Of a stretch of 35,981 nt of DNA, positions 1-9,008 are shown piece after piece. The notes under the pieces were generated by a model. It saw nothing but the letters and a program-made list of their open reading frames with translations, searched no databases and was not told where the DNA came from. The position numbers and the translations under genes were made by a program. This DNA is from Bacteroidaceae bacterium (GTDB lineage: Bacteria; Bacteroidota; Bacteroidia; Bacteroidales; Bacteroidaceae). Location of the stretch: positions 1 through 35,981 of the forward strand of contig JAILRU010000079.1 of the NCBI GenBank assembly GCA_024697945.1, read 5' to 3'. Every line of letters begins with the position of its first letter. Position 1 is the first letter of the stretch.

Positions 1-867
1 TTTTACCGTTTCAACTTTTCACTTTGAACGTAACCCTGGGCTTTATCTGACTTCCCTTTGCCTTTCCTCTGATACCTCTCTGGTGTCTATCTTAGACTAT
101 GTTACAGAGCGCGGACAGAGGTGGACCAGAGCGGGAACAGAGGGGTTCCAATGTGGCTCCTTCGTAGAAGGAGGGGATTGTCATTGGGCCATCATTCGAC
201 GTCCGACGGTGCAAAGATACGACGATGATAATGCACTTTCCAAAAATAATGACGAAAATCGTATTTTCTGTCTCTGTGGGTACAAAGTCATTTTGTCATT
301 TGTCATTTTGGCATGGCTTGGGGGTATGGAGTGGGGCAAAAGTTGTAATAGTAATTAATACATTATTAATTTTTAATAATATATAAAGAATACATTATAC
401 AAAATACAAACGCGAGACCCGCGTCTGGAACTACCCGAAAATGATAAATGATAAAATGACTTTTTTATAAGCATAACACACTCCATACGCATTTTTTTTG
501 CTTTAAGATTTGGCATTTCGCGTAGTAATAATTGTAAGGAATTTTGAGTTTAATGCCACTTTCGAAAAGAACATGAATTATGTTCGTTCTATACTATTAT
601 ATTAAGTTATGAATCACGCTGCCATATTACGATATTTTCTGCGTATGTAAATATATTTCGAAATATCCTCATATTAAGATTTGTAAAAAAAAGACAATGG
701 CAACCACCTTCATTGGAAAGCATCAAGTATCACATGTATTCGTGTATGTTTTCAATTCTTTAACGTTTCAGAGTTAAGAGTCTTTACTATATCCCCCCAA
801 ATTTTTTGGTGATTTTCTTTGTGCATACAAGAGAATTGTTACGTCAACCTGACAAAAAAGGCTGCTT

Positions 868-940
868 CGTGCCATACTCATGACTATGGGTAGAAGCTGG
901 CTAAAGCGAGGCTACACTATGGCTACACTATGGGAAGAGC
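868..940 (-). repeat. Dispersed hairpin repeat, copy 1 (half element)
   Basis: The reverse complement closely matches 25448-25520 and partly 24575-24635. It contains two tandem CATAGTGTAGC units followed by CTCGCTTTAGCCAGCTTCTA and an ATAGTCATGAGTATGGC segment. This copy lacks the second half (GAAGCAGAGTGAT units) that gives the other two copies their long inverted repeat. Confidence 0.75.
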
Positions 941-969
941 GAGAGAAGGATGATGGAAGAGGGGAAAAC

Positions 970-992
970 GGGCGCAAATCTGCGCCCTTTTT
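970..992. terminator. Bidirectional intrinsic terminator
   Basis: GGGCGCA (970-976), loop AATC, TGCGCCC (981-987), then five Ts. On the minus strand the same stem is followed by GTTTT. It is the likely end of the minus-strand acyltransferase transcript, about 150 nt past the stop codon. Confidence 0.75.
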
Positions 993-1137
993 CAAAAAGT
1001 CATTTTGTCATTTGTCATTTTCGGGTGGTTTACCCCCCCATGCAAATGAAAAGTGAAAAGTGAAAATGAAAGGCGCAATGTTAGTTGCGGAACATTATTC
1101 ATAATTTCTAATTGTATCGAATTCTGGGGAATTAAAA

Positions 1138-2127
1138 TTATGGCTTCACCAAATCTTTCTGAGCTGTGAACCAGGGCAGGTATCGACTTAGGAACCAGCA
1201 ACAGAAGACGCAGCCTGTTATCGTCAGCGCCAGCACGGCAAAGGACTCGAAAGGGAAATCCCGGAACTGGTCAAAAATTTTGACCACCTCATGAATAAAT
1301 GGGATATGTATGACTACTTTTACGATTGCCATGTGGGTGCATAGCACGATGATGGAGTAACGCCCAATGTACGAGATGACAGGCAACCACTTGATGACGC
1401 GGCTCAGCAGCAGGACTGCAATGGTTCCCAGTACTCCGGACAGGTATATGAGCGCCAGGGGGGTGTTGTAGGTGTTGAGGTAGAAGAAGTTCTCGTCCAC
1501 GTAGGTGTAGTGCAGCACGACCAGCAGCAGGATGCCTGTCAGCAACGCCCATCCGTATCTTATCTTCAGTTCAAGGAAGTGCAGCTTCCTGTTCAGGAGA
1601 TAGCCCGTCCACAGGAAGGGTAGGCTGGTCATGGCTGTTCCGATATTGAGCGGCAGGTCGCCCAAGTAGTAGCCTCCGACGCCTATGCCAATGACGCTGA
1701 TGCCGAGAACCGCCTCCGAAGCCGGACCGATGGGGATGTATCGCTTCACGAGATAGTATATGGCTGCAAAGATGCCGTTCATCCAGAACAGACATAGCAG
1801 GAACCACAAAGGTGCCCATATCTCTCCGATGCTGAAGCCCGACAGGAGATAGACTGCCTTGACCAGCAACCTGTACACTATCATGAAGAAGAGGTATGGT
1901 ACAAGTATCCTGTTGAACTTGCGCAGCAGAAACTCCTTGATGCCGCCAGCGTAGTCCTTGAAGAACAGTCCGGAGAGGATGAAATAGAGCGGCATCCGGG
2001 TCTGCTCGAAGATATCGTTCATGGGATAGTCGCCGTTCCGGAAATATCCGAAGCCGGAGATGTGGTCGAGCACGACAAGCAGAATGCAGATGCCTTTTGC
2101 CAGGTCAATGTACTCGATGCGCTTCAT
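1138..2127 (-). CDS. Acyltransferase family 3 membrane protein
   Basis: A 329-aa polytopic inner-membrane protein of the acyltransferase-3 (OatA/NodX-like) family. It should transfer an acyl group, often acetyl, to a cell-surface sugar. The N-terminus shows the family signature YIDLAKGICILLVVLDH with the conserved His, and RMPLYFILSGLFF follows near residue 45. About ten hydrophobic segments cover the rest. Its ATG overlaps the ispF stop by 4 bases (ATGA), implying translational coupling in the porU-porV-ispF operon. The acceptor sugar cannot be told from sequence. Acylation of the A-LPS anchor used by the type IX system is a possibility suggested only by the neighbours. Confidence 0.85.
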   Translation of the reverse strand: MKRIEYIDLAKGICILLVVLDHISGFGYFRNGDYPMNDIFEQTRMPLYFILSGLFFKDYAGGIKEFLLRKFNRILVPYLFFMIVYRLLVKAVYLLSGFSIGEIWAPLWFLLCLFWMNGIFAAIYYLVKRYIPIGPASEAVLGISVIGIGVGGYYLGDLPLNIGTAMTSLPFLWTGYLLNRKLHFLELKIRYGWALLTGILLLVVLHYTYVDENFFYLNTYNTPLALIYLSGVLGTIAVLLLSRVIKWLPVISYIGRYSIIVLCTHMAIVKVVIHIPFIHEVVKIFDQFRDFPFESFAVLALTITGCVFCCWFLSRYLPWFTAQKDLVKP

Positions 2128-2600
2128 GAATTATGAATTAACACAGTGGCGTAGGCGGAGATGCCTTCCTCGCGACCGGTGAAGCCCAGTTTTTCTGTGG
2201 TTGTGGCTTTGATGGAGATGTCGTCAACGTCGATGCCCATGACCTCTGCGAGGCATTGCTGCATCTCGGGAATGCGGGCCTTCAGCTTGGGACGTTCGGC
2301 ACAGACGGTTGCGTCGATGTTGCCTACCGAATAGCCTTTGGTGGCAATGAGCTCTACGGTCTTGCGCAAGAGGATTTTGCTGTCTATGTTGTGGAAGTCT
2401 TCGCTGTTATCGGGGAAATGGAAACCGATGTCGCGCATGTTGGCAGCTCCAAGCAGGGCATCGCAGATGGCATGGATGAGTACATCGGCATCGCTGTGTC
2501 CGAGCAGTCCGAGTGAATGCTCGAAGCGTATGCCGCCCAACCACAACTCGCGTCCCTCTACAAGCTGGTGGACATCATAACCGAAACCAACACGAATCAT
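2124..2600 (-). CDS. ispF: 2-C-methyl-D-erythritol 2,4-cyclodiphosphate synthase
   Basis: IspF (158 aa) converts CDP-methylerythritol 2-phosphate to the cyclic diphosphate in the MEP isoprenoid pathway. The metal-binding GYDVHQL (D and H near residues 9-11), the LGHSDADVLIHAICDALLGA block and the C-terminal KATTTEKLGFTGREEGI block are all present, so it should be active. Length is normal. The start overlaps the porV stop by 4 bases and the stop overlaps the next gene. The last residues (IHNS) come from an AATTCAT-type heptamer that occurs elsewhere in the window, so the extreme C-terminus looks repeat-derived. Confidence 0.97.
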   Translation of the reverse strand: MIRVGFGYDVHQLVEGRELWLGGIRFEHSLGLLGHSDADVLIHAICDALLGAANMRDIGFHFPDNSEDFHNIDSKILLRKTVELIATKGYSVGNIDATVCAERPKLKARIPEMQQCLAEVMGIDVDDISIKATTTEKLGFTGREEGISAYATVLIHNS

Positions 2601-3778
2601 CTTCTTCTGGCTCTTCCGAAGAGGTCACGCATGCCGTCCAGGTCGAAGGCGAGGGAGAAACGCATGGTCTGGTCCAACGGATTGGTCTGTGCGGTGGAGA
2701 AGACGTATGCGGCATCTACGGTGAAGACGCTCATGTGGAAACCGGCACCGACGGTGAAGTACTTACGATTACCCTTGTTCTCTGCTTCATGATGGTAACC
2801 GGCACGAAGCATGAAGCGGTCGTTGTAGGTATATTCGGCACCAAAGCTCCACTGAATCTCCTCCATCTCTTCCTTGAAACCATTGGGCGCATCGCCAAAG
2901 CTCTTGAAGATACCGGCTATGGAAGAGACGTCGTAGTAGTCCTTCTGTACGCGGTCTTCGTAGTCATTGTCTGCCTCGCCCTCCTTCTGCTTGGGATAGG
3001 TCGGCACAAGCAGTTTGTTCATGTCGATACCGAAGCTGAACTTGTTGTATTCGTTGAAGGGAATGGTCACGTTGCAACCGAGACGGAGGTTGGTGGGAAT
3101 GAACTCGGAGTTGTCGCTGCCTCCGTAGGTAATCTTAGAGCCGATGTTGCTGATGTTGAGACCCCAGCCGAAGCTGCACTCGCGGTTGCCTGCCATGAAA
3201 TAACCCAAGCGGTAGAGGGCAATGTCGGCAGCAAAGGCTTTGCCTGCGCTGCTCTCGGCTGTGTAGTCGTACTTAATGTCGGAGAGGATGAAGCGCAGGT
3301 TGACAGCCATTGAAAACGTCTCACTGAGCATACGGCTATAACCGGCATCGATGGCCATCTCGTAGGGTTTGATGGTCATGTCGTCCATGTCTGCCAGATA
3401 GACCTCGCCAAGACTGAAGTAGCGCAGGGAGGCATGCACGGCACTGTAGTCTCCTATACGGTAGAAGCCCGACATGTTTGCCAGGTTGATGTCGTTGACC
3501 AACTTACGCAGCCAAGGTGTGTAGCTGATGCCGACTCCGGCACGTGCTACGTTGAAGGGGTACTTGGCAGGGTTCCAGTACTGCGAATTGACGTCAGCCT
3601 CGGTGGCAACACCGATGTCGCCCATAGCACCGGCACGGGCATCGGGAGCAATGGCCAGAGAGGTTACGCTGGTGTTCACGGGGTTGAACATATTCTGTTT
3701 GTCCTGTGCCAAAATGGCTTCTGTGCTGCATGCTGCAACACAGAGTAGCAGAATGCGAATGATATTATTTGCTTTCAT
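2597..3778 (-). CDS. porV: Type IX secretion outer-membrane protein PorV
   Basis: PorV (LptO) is an outer-membrane beta-barrel of the FadL type that accepts cargo from the T9SS translocon and delivers it to the PorU sortase. The sequence has a signal peptide, the family start NPVNTSVTSLAIAPDARAGAMG, a YWNPAKYPF block and alternating barrel strands up to a C-terminal FSLAFDLDGMRDLF strand. I place the start at the second Met (MKANNIIRILLL), which gives a normal signal peptide; an in-frame ATG lies six codons upstream. It follows porU, the order known in Porphyromonas gingivalis, and overlaps ispF by 4 bases. Confidence 0.95.
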   Translation of the reverse strand: MKANNIIRILLLCVAACSTEAILAQDKQNMFNPVNTSVTSLAIAPDARAGAMGDIGVATEADVNSQYWNPAKYPFNVARAGVGISYTPWLRKLVNDINLANMSGFYRIGDYSAVHASLRYFSLGEVYLADMDDMTIKPYEMAIDAGYSRMLSETFSMAVNLRFILSDIKYDYTAESSAGKAFAADIALYRLGYFMAGNRECSFGWGLNISNIGSKITYGGSDNSEFIPTNLRLGCNVTIPFNEYNKFSFGIDMNKLLVPTYPKQKEGEADNDYEDRVQKDYYDVSSIAGIFKSFGDAPNGFKEEMEEIQWSFGAEYTYNDRFMLRAGYHHEAENKGNRKYFTVGAGFHMSVFTVDAAYVFSTAQTNPLDQTMRFSLAFDLDGMRDLFGRARRR

Positions 3779-3819
3779 TGTAAATTTTGTCTGCACTCTA
3801 TAATAACTGCGAAGGTGGC

Positions 3820-6800
3820 TTATTTATTGTTTCGCACTATGATTTTTTGCGTCTTTGAGGTCCATTTGCTCTGTCCGCATCTTACCTGACAGCGATAGAG
3901 GTAGATGCCTGTACCGACCTTGGCACCAGCTCCGTTCGTGAGGTTCCATGTGATGGTGAAGACGCCCTTCTCGCTGGTGGAGTTCTCCTCGTGCATCCAG
4001 ATGCGGCGGCCCGAGAAGTCGAAGACCTCGACAATAAAGTCGCACTCGCTGCCGGGCAGGTCATAGCTTACCATGAAATTCGTGCTGGTGACGGCAGGGT
4101 TCTTGCTTGCCATGAGACGCAGGATGTTGGTGGTCAGTCCGTCATCGACCACGAAGTTGAGGCTCGTCTGGCTGGTGTTGTTCAGCACGTCCCAAGCACG
4201 GAAAGTGAGGCTGTGGGGTCCGTTCTCGAGCTGCGGAATGTTGTAGGCAACGGTGCCTTGTGTGAAGTCACCGAACTCGTGCGTATAGTACTCGTTGATG
4301 TTATAAGTCTGGTCGCTGTTCCCATCGATACAGAGTGAGAGGTCGTGCCCTATGCCGTTGCCGCTGGCGCTGATGCCGCTGGCATCGGAAAGCTGGGCCA
4401 CGAAGAGCGGCGTGGCGTTGACAGTCCCTCCGTCCTGGAAGTTCTCGTCATTTAGGTAGGCGAATATCTGCGGACCATCCTTGTCGTAGTCCGTGTTGTC
4501 CACTATGCCGCCAATGGGTATGTCCTCGTTGTAGCCGTTGGCTTCCAGATTCCCCTCGTCGTTGATGGCATAGAAGACAAGCCTGCCCGCCTCGTTGCTG
4601 AAATTGATGTCAACGGGGATGATGAACTCCTCGTGGAAGAGACCGGAACGTACGCTGTCCTGCGACTCGTAGAGCATGGCGTTGCGGTCCGTGAAGGTGA
4701 AGGGCTCTGAGGCTCTGGCGTTGTTGAGACAGGTGATGGTCTCCTTGTTGTCGAAAAGACGGGTATAGACGATGCCATTGAAGCCCGTCATGATGTTGCC
4801 GTCCTGTTCGATATGTCCTGAGAGTCTCACGCGTTCGCCAGCTTTCAGGGGGATGGGATATCCATCACACTTTTTGCCGTTGATGCTGTCCACGATGACA
4901 TCCTGTATGGGATTACCCATGATGAGGGCAGGGTCACCGAGCAGGGCATAGTGCAGCTTGTTTTCCAGGTAGCCAGCCTCGCGTCCGTCGCTGATGATGC
5001 TGCTCTTTGCCATCCGGATGGCATCGCCTATGCGGTTACGCTGCTTGCTGTCGTCAGTCTTGGTGGAGAAGAGGTACTGCATGAAGTAGCGGTTCATGTT
5101 GTAGTTCTGGCTGGCATAGACGGTACGTGTGGTGCCATAGAAGGCCAAGGCACCGCCCGATGGATTGAGCACGGCAGACTCACCGATGTTGCCCGTATAT
5201 GAGTCGAAGGGCATCACGTCGCAGGCACAGGTGACCCAGAGCGGCAGCTTCGTGCTCTTCACGGTCTCGAAGTCCTCGCGTTTGATTACAAACTCATGGC
5301 TGAAGGTGTGAGTGCCGGCGTGGCCCGTATAGTTCATCACCAGGGCACCGTCCTTCATCTGCTTCCTGATTTGCTTGGTGACTTCAGGGTAGGTGTTGCT
5401 GTTAGTGGAGCTGACACGGGTGTAGGCATCCCACATAATCTTGTGTACTTCTATCGCAGGGAACTTGGTGATGACGTACTCAGCCACGTTGTTGGCATAC
5501 CGCATGTGCTCGTTCTCGTCGCCATCGTCGCCCAGGAAATAGACGAGGTTTTTCCAAGAGCTGGCATTTTGGTTGCTCATGAAGGCAATACTCTTGTCCA
5601 CCATCGTCTGGGCATCAGAGACTTGAACGACGGGGAAGCGTCCGATGCCGATGTCGCATTTCTCGCGTAGGACGTTAACACCCTCGCCGTCGTCGAGCAG
5701 GCCGAAGTAGTCCTCCATCACGTAGCTCTTCGTGTCGCTGAAGCTGTTCTCACTCTCGTAGCACAGCAGGTAGTCGTCAGGGCTGCTGGTGCGCCAGGCT
5801 CCCGAAAGCATACGGTTGTCCCAGGCACAGTCGCCAAAGAGCAGGAGGTAACGGGGAGCCACATCATAGCTCGCTGCCTTGTCGTACAGCATCTTCATGA
5901 AGAGGCGGAAGGCCGTCGGGTCGGGCGTTCCGCTGGAGAACTCGTTGAATATCTGGTCGGCACGGACAATGCCTATGCGAAGTCCGTCGTACTGCAAGTG
6001 AGCGTCTGCCAGGCGTTGTGCCTCGGAGAGCAGCTTGCCGCTGGTGGGGATGATGATGACCATGTCGAGGCTGTCGAGGCTGTGCAGGTTCTGGTTTGCC
6101 ACACCACCGACAAGAGTGGGTTCTGGGAAGGAAGCCGCCGTGTTGAAAGCTACGAAATGCTCTCCGCCATTGTCAACGTTGATGCTAAAGGTGTTGCCGT
6201 CCTGAGTGACAGGCACCAGGGCATCCTTAACGCCCACACTACCCGTGCGGATGACTTTCACGTTCGAGCCGGTGATGTTGAACTTCGCAGCCCCACTGCC
6301 AGGGTAGGAGAAATCGATGAAGCCGTTTGCGGCAGTACTTAGTTTGCGGTCGTAACTATAGGCGAGGTAGTCCAAGCGTGCCTTCTTGCCCGCCTCACCT
6401 CGGATATTGACATTCACGTTGGCAGGAGTGCCCTGAGCGGTCATGTCATAGTTGCGTGTGACAGCAACGGCATAGGTATAGTCACCAGGAGGCTGGACGC
6501 TGAAAGTACCAGCTGCCGTTCCGTTGATGGTGACACTCACCTGGTTAGAGGAGATTTCCGAGCCAGTGAAAACCAAAGTCACCTTCCCGTTACCATCCGG
6601 GTCTGTGGCAGCGAGAGAGTAGTTGTGCGAGTTGCTGTTGGCATAGTTCTCATTGTCATAGAGATGACGTCCGACGTTGTACCATGCGAACTCGTCCTTC
6701 TCGTAAAGGGTGTGAGCCCTCGTGGTGCTGTATGCCTGTCGGGGTAAGTTGGGGTCGCAGGTCAGAGTCTCCATCGTGGAGGGTGCATCCTCCTCTGTCA

Positions 6801-7593
6801 GGAAGTAGTAGGCATAGCGGGCAAACGTGTTGCTGATGCGGTTGTCGTCCGACCAGTAGAGTAGGCCGTTGCCCCAGAAAATCCAGCTGTCCGTCTGGTT
6901 GTTGTAGTAGAGAGGCACTTCCACCATATCATCGTGGTGCGTGCCTTCACGTATCAGTTCAGGCAGGAGATGTCCGCCGTAGCCGTAGAGATGCACATTG
7001 TCGGGATTACTGAACCCCCACTTCTTGAGCGTGTTACGGGAGAGCTGGTAGAGGCCGTCCTCCTTGATGCTTACCTTCACCCATTTGCCGCTTGCCAGCT
7101 TCGAGTTGGCGGCATAGCGACTCTTGTTTCCGGCCTTTGTCTGGGCACTGAGCCTGCCGCTTCGGGTGGCATTGATGACAATCTGGGCACTGATGAGCTT
7201 CTCGTACTTCGAGCCCTGACGGCGGATGGGGATGAACGAGATGTCGAGCAGGCCCTTACCACGTTCAATGCCGACAAACGTCTCGATATCAATCGTTTCG
7301 CTAACGAGACTGTCAATGCGTTCAGCCACCAGCGCTTCCTTGGCGCTCAGCGGAGCATATTCCGGATAGAGCAGCGAAACGGAGTAAGTGTGCGTCCTGT
7401 AGTCCGTCTCCAACGGAACCACTTCGGAATAGACAGGCAGCACCGAGTCAATCTTCATCTCGTTCCAGTCAAGGCTGGTAAACGTCAGTTCCTGCTGCTG
7501 AGCCCAAATTGTAAAAGGTAAAAAGGTAAAAAAGTAAAAGGGTAAAAAACTTCTACTCCAACCTTTTACCATACTAATCATATTTAGTATCAT
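3820..7593 (-). CDS. porU: Type IX secretion sortase PorU (C25 peptidase family)
   Basis: PorU is the gingipain-like cell-surface sortase that removes the C-terminal signal of T9SS cargo and joins the cargo to A-LPS. About 1257 aa. The catalytic His is in NYTGHAGTHTF (around residue 760) and the Cys in LPLWVTCACDVMPFDS (around 790). The C-terminus is a beta-sandwich of FlgD/CTD type ending GTGIYLYRCQV. The start is ambiguous: GTG 7596 and ATGs at 7593, 7581 and 7572 are in frame, and all give the same hydrophobic core. That core (FLPFYFFTFLPFTIWA) is encoded by tandem GGTAAAAA octamers, which is unusual. porV follows directly. Confidence 0.95.
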   Translation of the reverse strand: MILNMISMVKGWSRSFLPFYFFTFLPFTIWAQQQELTFTSLDWNEMKIDSVLPVYSEVVPLETDYRTHTYSVSLLYPEYAPLSAKEALVAERIDSLVSETIDIETFVGIERGKGLLDISFIPIRRQGSKYEKLISAQIVINATRSGRLSAQTKAGNKSRYAANSKLASGKWVKVSIKEDGLYQLSRNTLKKWGFSNPDNVHLYGYGGHLLPELIREGTHHDDMVEVPLYYNNQTDSWIFWGNGLLYWSDDNRISNTFARYAYYFLTEEDAPSTMETLTCDPNLPRQAYSTTRAHTLYEKDEFAWYNVGRHLYDNENYANSNSHNYSLAATDPDGNGKVTLVFTGSEISSNQVSVTINGTAAGTFSVQPPGDYTYAVAVTRNYDMTAQGTPANVNVNIRGEAGKKARLDYLAYSYDRKLSTAANGFIDFSYPGSGAAKFNITGSNVKVIRTGSVGVKDALVPVTQDGNTFSINVDNGGEHFVAFNTAASFPEPTLVGGVANQNLHSLDSLDMVIIIPTSGKLLSEAQRLADAHLQYDGLRIGIVRADQIFNEFSSGTPDPTAFRLFMKMLYDKAASYDVAPRYLLLFGDCAWDNRMLSGAWRTSSPDDYLLCYESENSFSDTKSYVMEDYFGLLDDGEGVNVLREKCDIGIGRFPVVQVSDAQTMVDKSIAFMSNQNASSWKNLVYFLGDDGDENEHMRYANNVAEYVITKFPAIEVHKIMWDAYTRVSSTNSNTYPEVTKQIRKQMKDGALVMNYTGHAGTHTFSHEFVIKREDFETVKSTKLPLWVTCACDVMPFDSYTGNIGESAVLNPSGGALAFYGTTRTVYASQNYNMNRYFMQYLFSTKTDDSKQRNRIGDAIRMAKSSIISDGREAGYLENKLHYALLGDPALIMGNPIQDVIVDSINGKKCDGYPIPLKAGERVRLSGHIEQDGNIMTGFNGIVYTRLFDNKETITCLNNARASEPFTFTDRNAMLYESQDSVRSGLFHEEFIIPVDINFSNEAGRLVFYAINDEGNLEANGYNEDIPIGGIVDNTDYDKDGPQIFAYLNDENFQDGGTVNATPLFVAQLSDASGISASGNGIGHDLSLCIDGNSDQTYNINEYYTHEFGDFTQGTVAYNIPQLENGPHSLTFRAWDVLNNTSQTSLNFVVDDGLTTNILRLMASKNPAVTSTNFMVSYDLPGSECDFIVEVFDFSGRRIWMHEENSTSEKGVFTITWNLTNGAGAKVGTGIYLYRCQVRCGQSKWTSKTQKIIVRNNK
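7511..7550. repeat. Octamer microsatellite inside the porU signal peptide
   Basis: Four to five degenerate GGTAAAAA units run across the region encoding the PorU signal-peptide core. Similar A/T-rich tracts occur in intergenic DNA at 7612-7670, 20608-20690 and 22110-22140. Confidence 0.7.
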
Positions 7594-7666
7594 CACGCTT
7601 TTCTATTTAACTTTTAATATTCTAATTTTTCAATTTTACTTTTTCACCTTTTCAATTTTTCACCTT

Positions 7667-8287
7667 TTACTTCACATTGAACTCCAGCACCTTTTCTCCT
7701 TCCAGGTAACCCTCCAGGTGGTCATCTATGCTCACTGGACCTACGCCTGCCGGAGTGCCAGTGAAGATGATGTCGCCAGTCTTGAGCGTGAAGAACTGGC
7801 TGATGAAGCTCACCAGTCGGTCAACACCGAAGATCATGTCTGCCGTGCAGCCCGCCTGAACCTTCTCGCCGTTGCGAATCAGGTGGAACTGCAACTGCTG
7901 GATGTCCTTGCCGTAGTGAGCGAGCGGCATCCATTTGCCGATGGCTGCGCTACCGTCGAAACCCTTGCACAAGTCCCAGGGCAGACCCTTCTGCCGCAGC
8001 TGGACTTGCAGGTCACGCGCTGTGAAGTCAATGCCCACGGTCACCTCGTCGTAGTAGCGGTGCGCAAAGCGTTCCGGGATGCTGCGTCCCAGGTGGTTGA
8101 TGCGTACGCAAAGCTCGGTCTCATAGTCACACCGGTTTGTATATTCCGGGATGAAGAACGGCCTGCCACCAGTGAGCAATGCAGAGTCCGCTTTTGTGAA
8201 GACCACAGGCTCCTCTATATTTAATAACGAATTATGCAGCTCTTTATTGTGTGCCACATAGTTCATTCCTATTCCAAATATCTTCAT
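7667..8287 (-). CDS. Fumarylacetoacetate hydrolase family protein
   Basis: A 206-aa FAH-fold enzyme, the type that acts on beta-ketoacids (acylpyruvase, oxaloacetate decarboxylase/tautomerase, or a catechol-pathway hydratase). The metal ligands are visible as the YETELCVRI acidic pair and the GIDFTARDLQ aspartate. GDIIFTGTPAGVG is the usual C-terminal block. The substrate cannot be assigned. A consensus promoter lies just upstream and leaves almost no 5' leader. It is the first gene of the run leading to porU, with a 73-nt gap of A/T repeats between them. Confidence 0.9.
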   Translation of the reverse strand: MKIFGIGMNYVAHNKELHNSLLNIEEPVVFTKADSALLTGGRPFFIPEYTNRCDYETELCVRINHLGRSIPERFAHRYYDEVTVGIDFTARDLQVQLRQKGLPWDLCKGFDGSAAIGKWMPLAHYGKDIQQLQFHLIRNGEKVQAGCTADMIFGVDRLVSFISQFFTLKTGDIIFTGTPAGVGPVSIDDHLEGYLEGEKVLEFNVK

Positions 8288-8295
8288 TTCATGCG

Positions 8296-8326
8296 CAAAG
8301 TTACGAATAAGCGATTAAAATACAAA
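8296..8326 (-). promoter_or_regulatory. Promoter of the FAH-family gene
   Basis: On the minus strand TTTG (8323-8326), a 19-nt spacer and TAACTTTG (8296-8303) match the Bacteroidetes consensus exactly. The expected transcription start is within a few bases of the ATG at 8287, so the mRNA is nearly leaderless. Confidence 0.8.
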
Positions 8327-8342
8327 AGAAAAGCATACAAAT

Positions 8343-8924
8343 CTACAGGCCGAGGATGATGCCGACAAAGCCGCAGAGGAGGATGATGAGGATGGGGCCG
8401 AGGCGATAGACTTTCTGGCCAATGAAGGCAAAGGCAAAAAGGAAAATGCTGATGCAGAAACGCCAAGGATTCTCGCTCATCGTACTGAAGTTCTCGCTGT
8501 TCATCAGAAGCAATGCCGCAGCCAGCAACAGACCTACGACGGCTGGACGCAATCCGCTGAAGACGTTCTCGACAGATGGATGGTTGCGATACTTCAAGAG
8601 GAACTTGCTGATGAGCAGCATCAGTATGAAGCTGGGCAGCACGACGGCAAAGGTGGCAAGGAAACTGCCCAAGATGCCCCAATAGGGTTCATAGCCGGCA
8701 TTGACCAATGCGGTATAGCCGACGTAGGTGGCGCTGTTGATGCCAATGGGTCCAGGGGTGCTTTGGCTGATGGCAACGATGTCGGTGAACTGCCCCATCG
8801 TCATCCAATGGTAATGTCCAACCACCTCGCCCTGTATCATAGACAGCATGGCATAGCCCCCGCCAAAGCCAAAAAGCCCGATGAGGAAGAATGTCCAAAA
8901 GAGTTGAAGTAGCAACAGAAGCAT
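8343..8924 (-). CDS. Half-size ChrA-family transporter (second of pair)
   Basis: A 193-aa membrane protein of the CHR (chromate transporter) family in its short, single-domain form, which normally works as a heteropair. LIGLFGFGGGYAM (residues 16-28) and ISQSTPGPIGIN (about 52-63) are the family signatures, followed by five or six hydrophobic segments. In gut Bacteroidales such pairs are common and their physiological anion is often unproven, so I do not assert chromate efflux. It follows its partner after an 84-nt A/T-repeat spacer. Confidence 0.88.
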   Translation of the reverse strand: MLLLLLQLFWTFFLIGLFGFGGGYAMLSMIQGEVVGHYHWMTMGQFTDIVAISQSTPGPIGINSATYVGYTALVNAGYEPYWGILGSFLATFAVVLPSFILMLLISKFLLKYRNHPSVENVFSGLRPAVVGLLLAAALLLMNSENFSTMSENPWRFCISIFLFAFAFIGQKVYRLGPILIILLCGFVGIILGL

Positions 8925-9008
8925 AAATTAAAATGAAAATGAAAAAATAAAAGAATAAAAAATGTAGAATGAGATAATAATTATGAATTGTAAATTATGA
9001 ATTATGAA

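Larger units (their letters stand above)
433..1026. repeat. Segment bounded by a 33-bp inverted repeat
   Basis: Positions 433-465 and the reverse complement of 994-1026 agree at about 31 of 33 bases, both starting ACCCGAAAATGA. A third copy of the core (284-309) is identical over 26 bases to 996-1021 in direct orientation. No target-site duplication is visible at the outer edges and no transposase lies between the arms, so this may be a non-autonomous element, an invertible segment, or simply two copies of a dispersed repeat. Confidence 0.5.
1..1137. other. Gene-poor intergenic region
   Basis: No open frame here has a recognisable product. A 91-codon plus-strand frame at 83-358 has no domain-like composition and I do not call it. 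The stretch holds three copies of a 26-33 nt AAAGTCATTTTGTCATT-type repeat (284-309, 433-465 inverted, 994-1026), a GC-rich terminator hairpin (970-992) and one copy of a dispersed hairpin repeat (about 868-940). It lies downstream of the minus-strand porU-porV-ispF-acyltransferase operon. Confidence 0.6.

Noticed and set aside
83..358. 91-codon plus-strand open frame
   Set aside because: Composition is unlike a protein; no motif, and it overlaps an intergenic repeat.
2513..3313. 266-codon plus-strand frame opposite porV/ispF
   Set aside because: It is the antisense shadow of porV; porV and ispF have clear domains.
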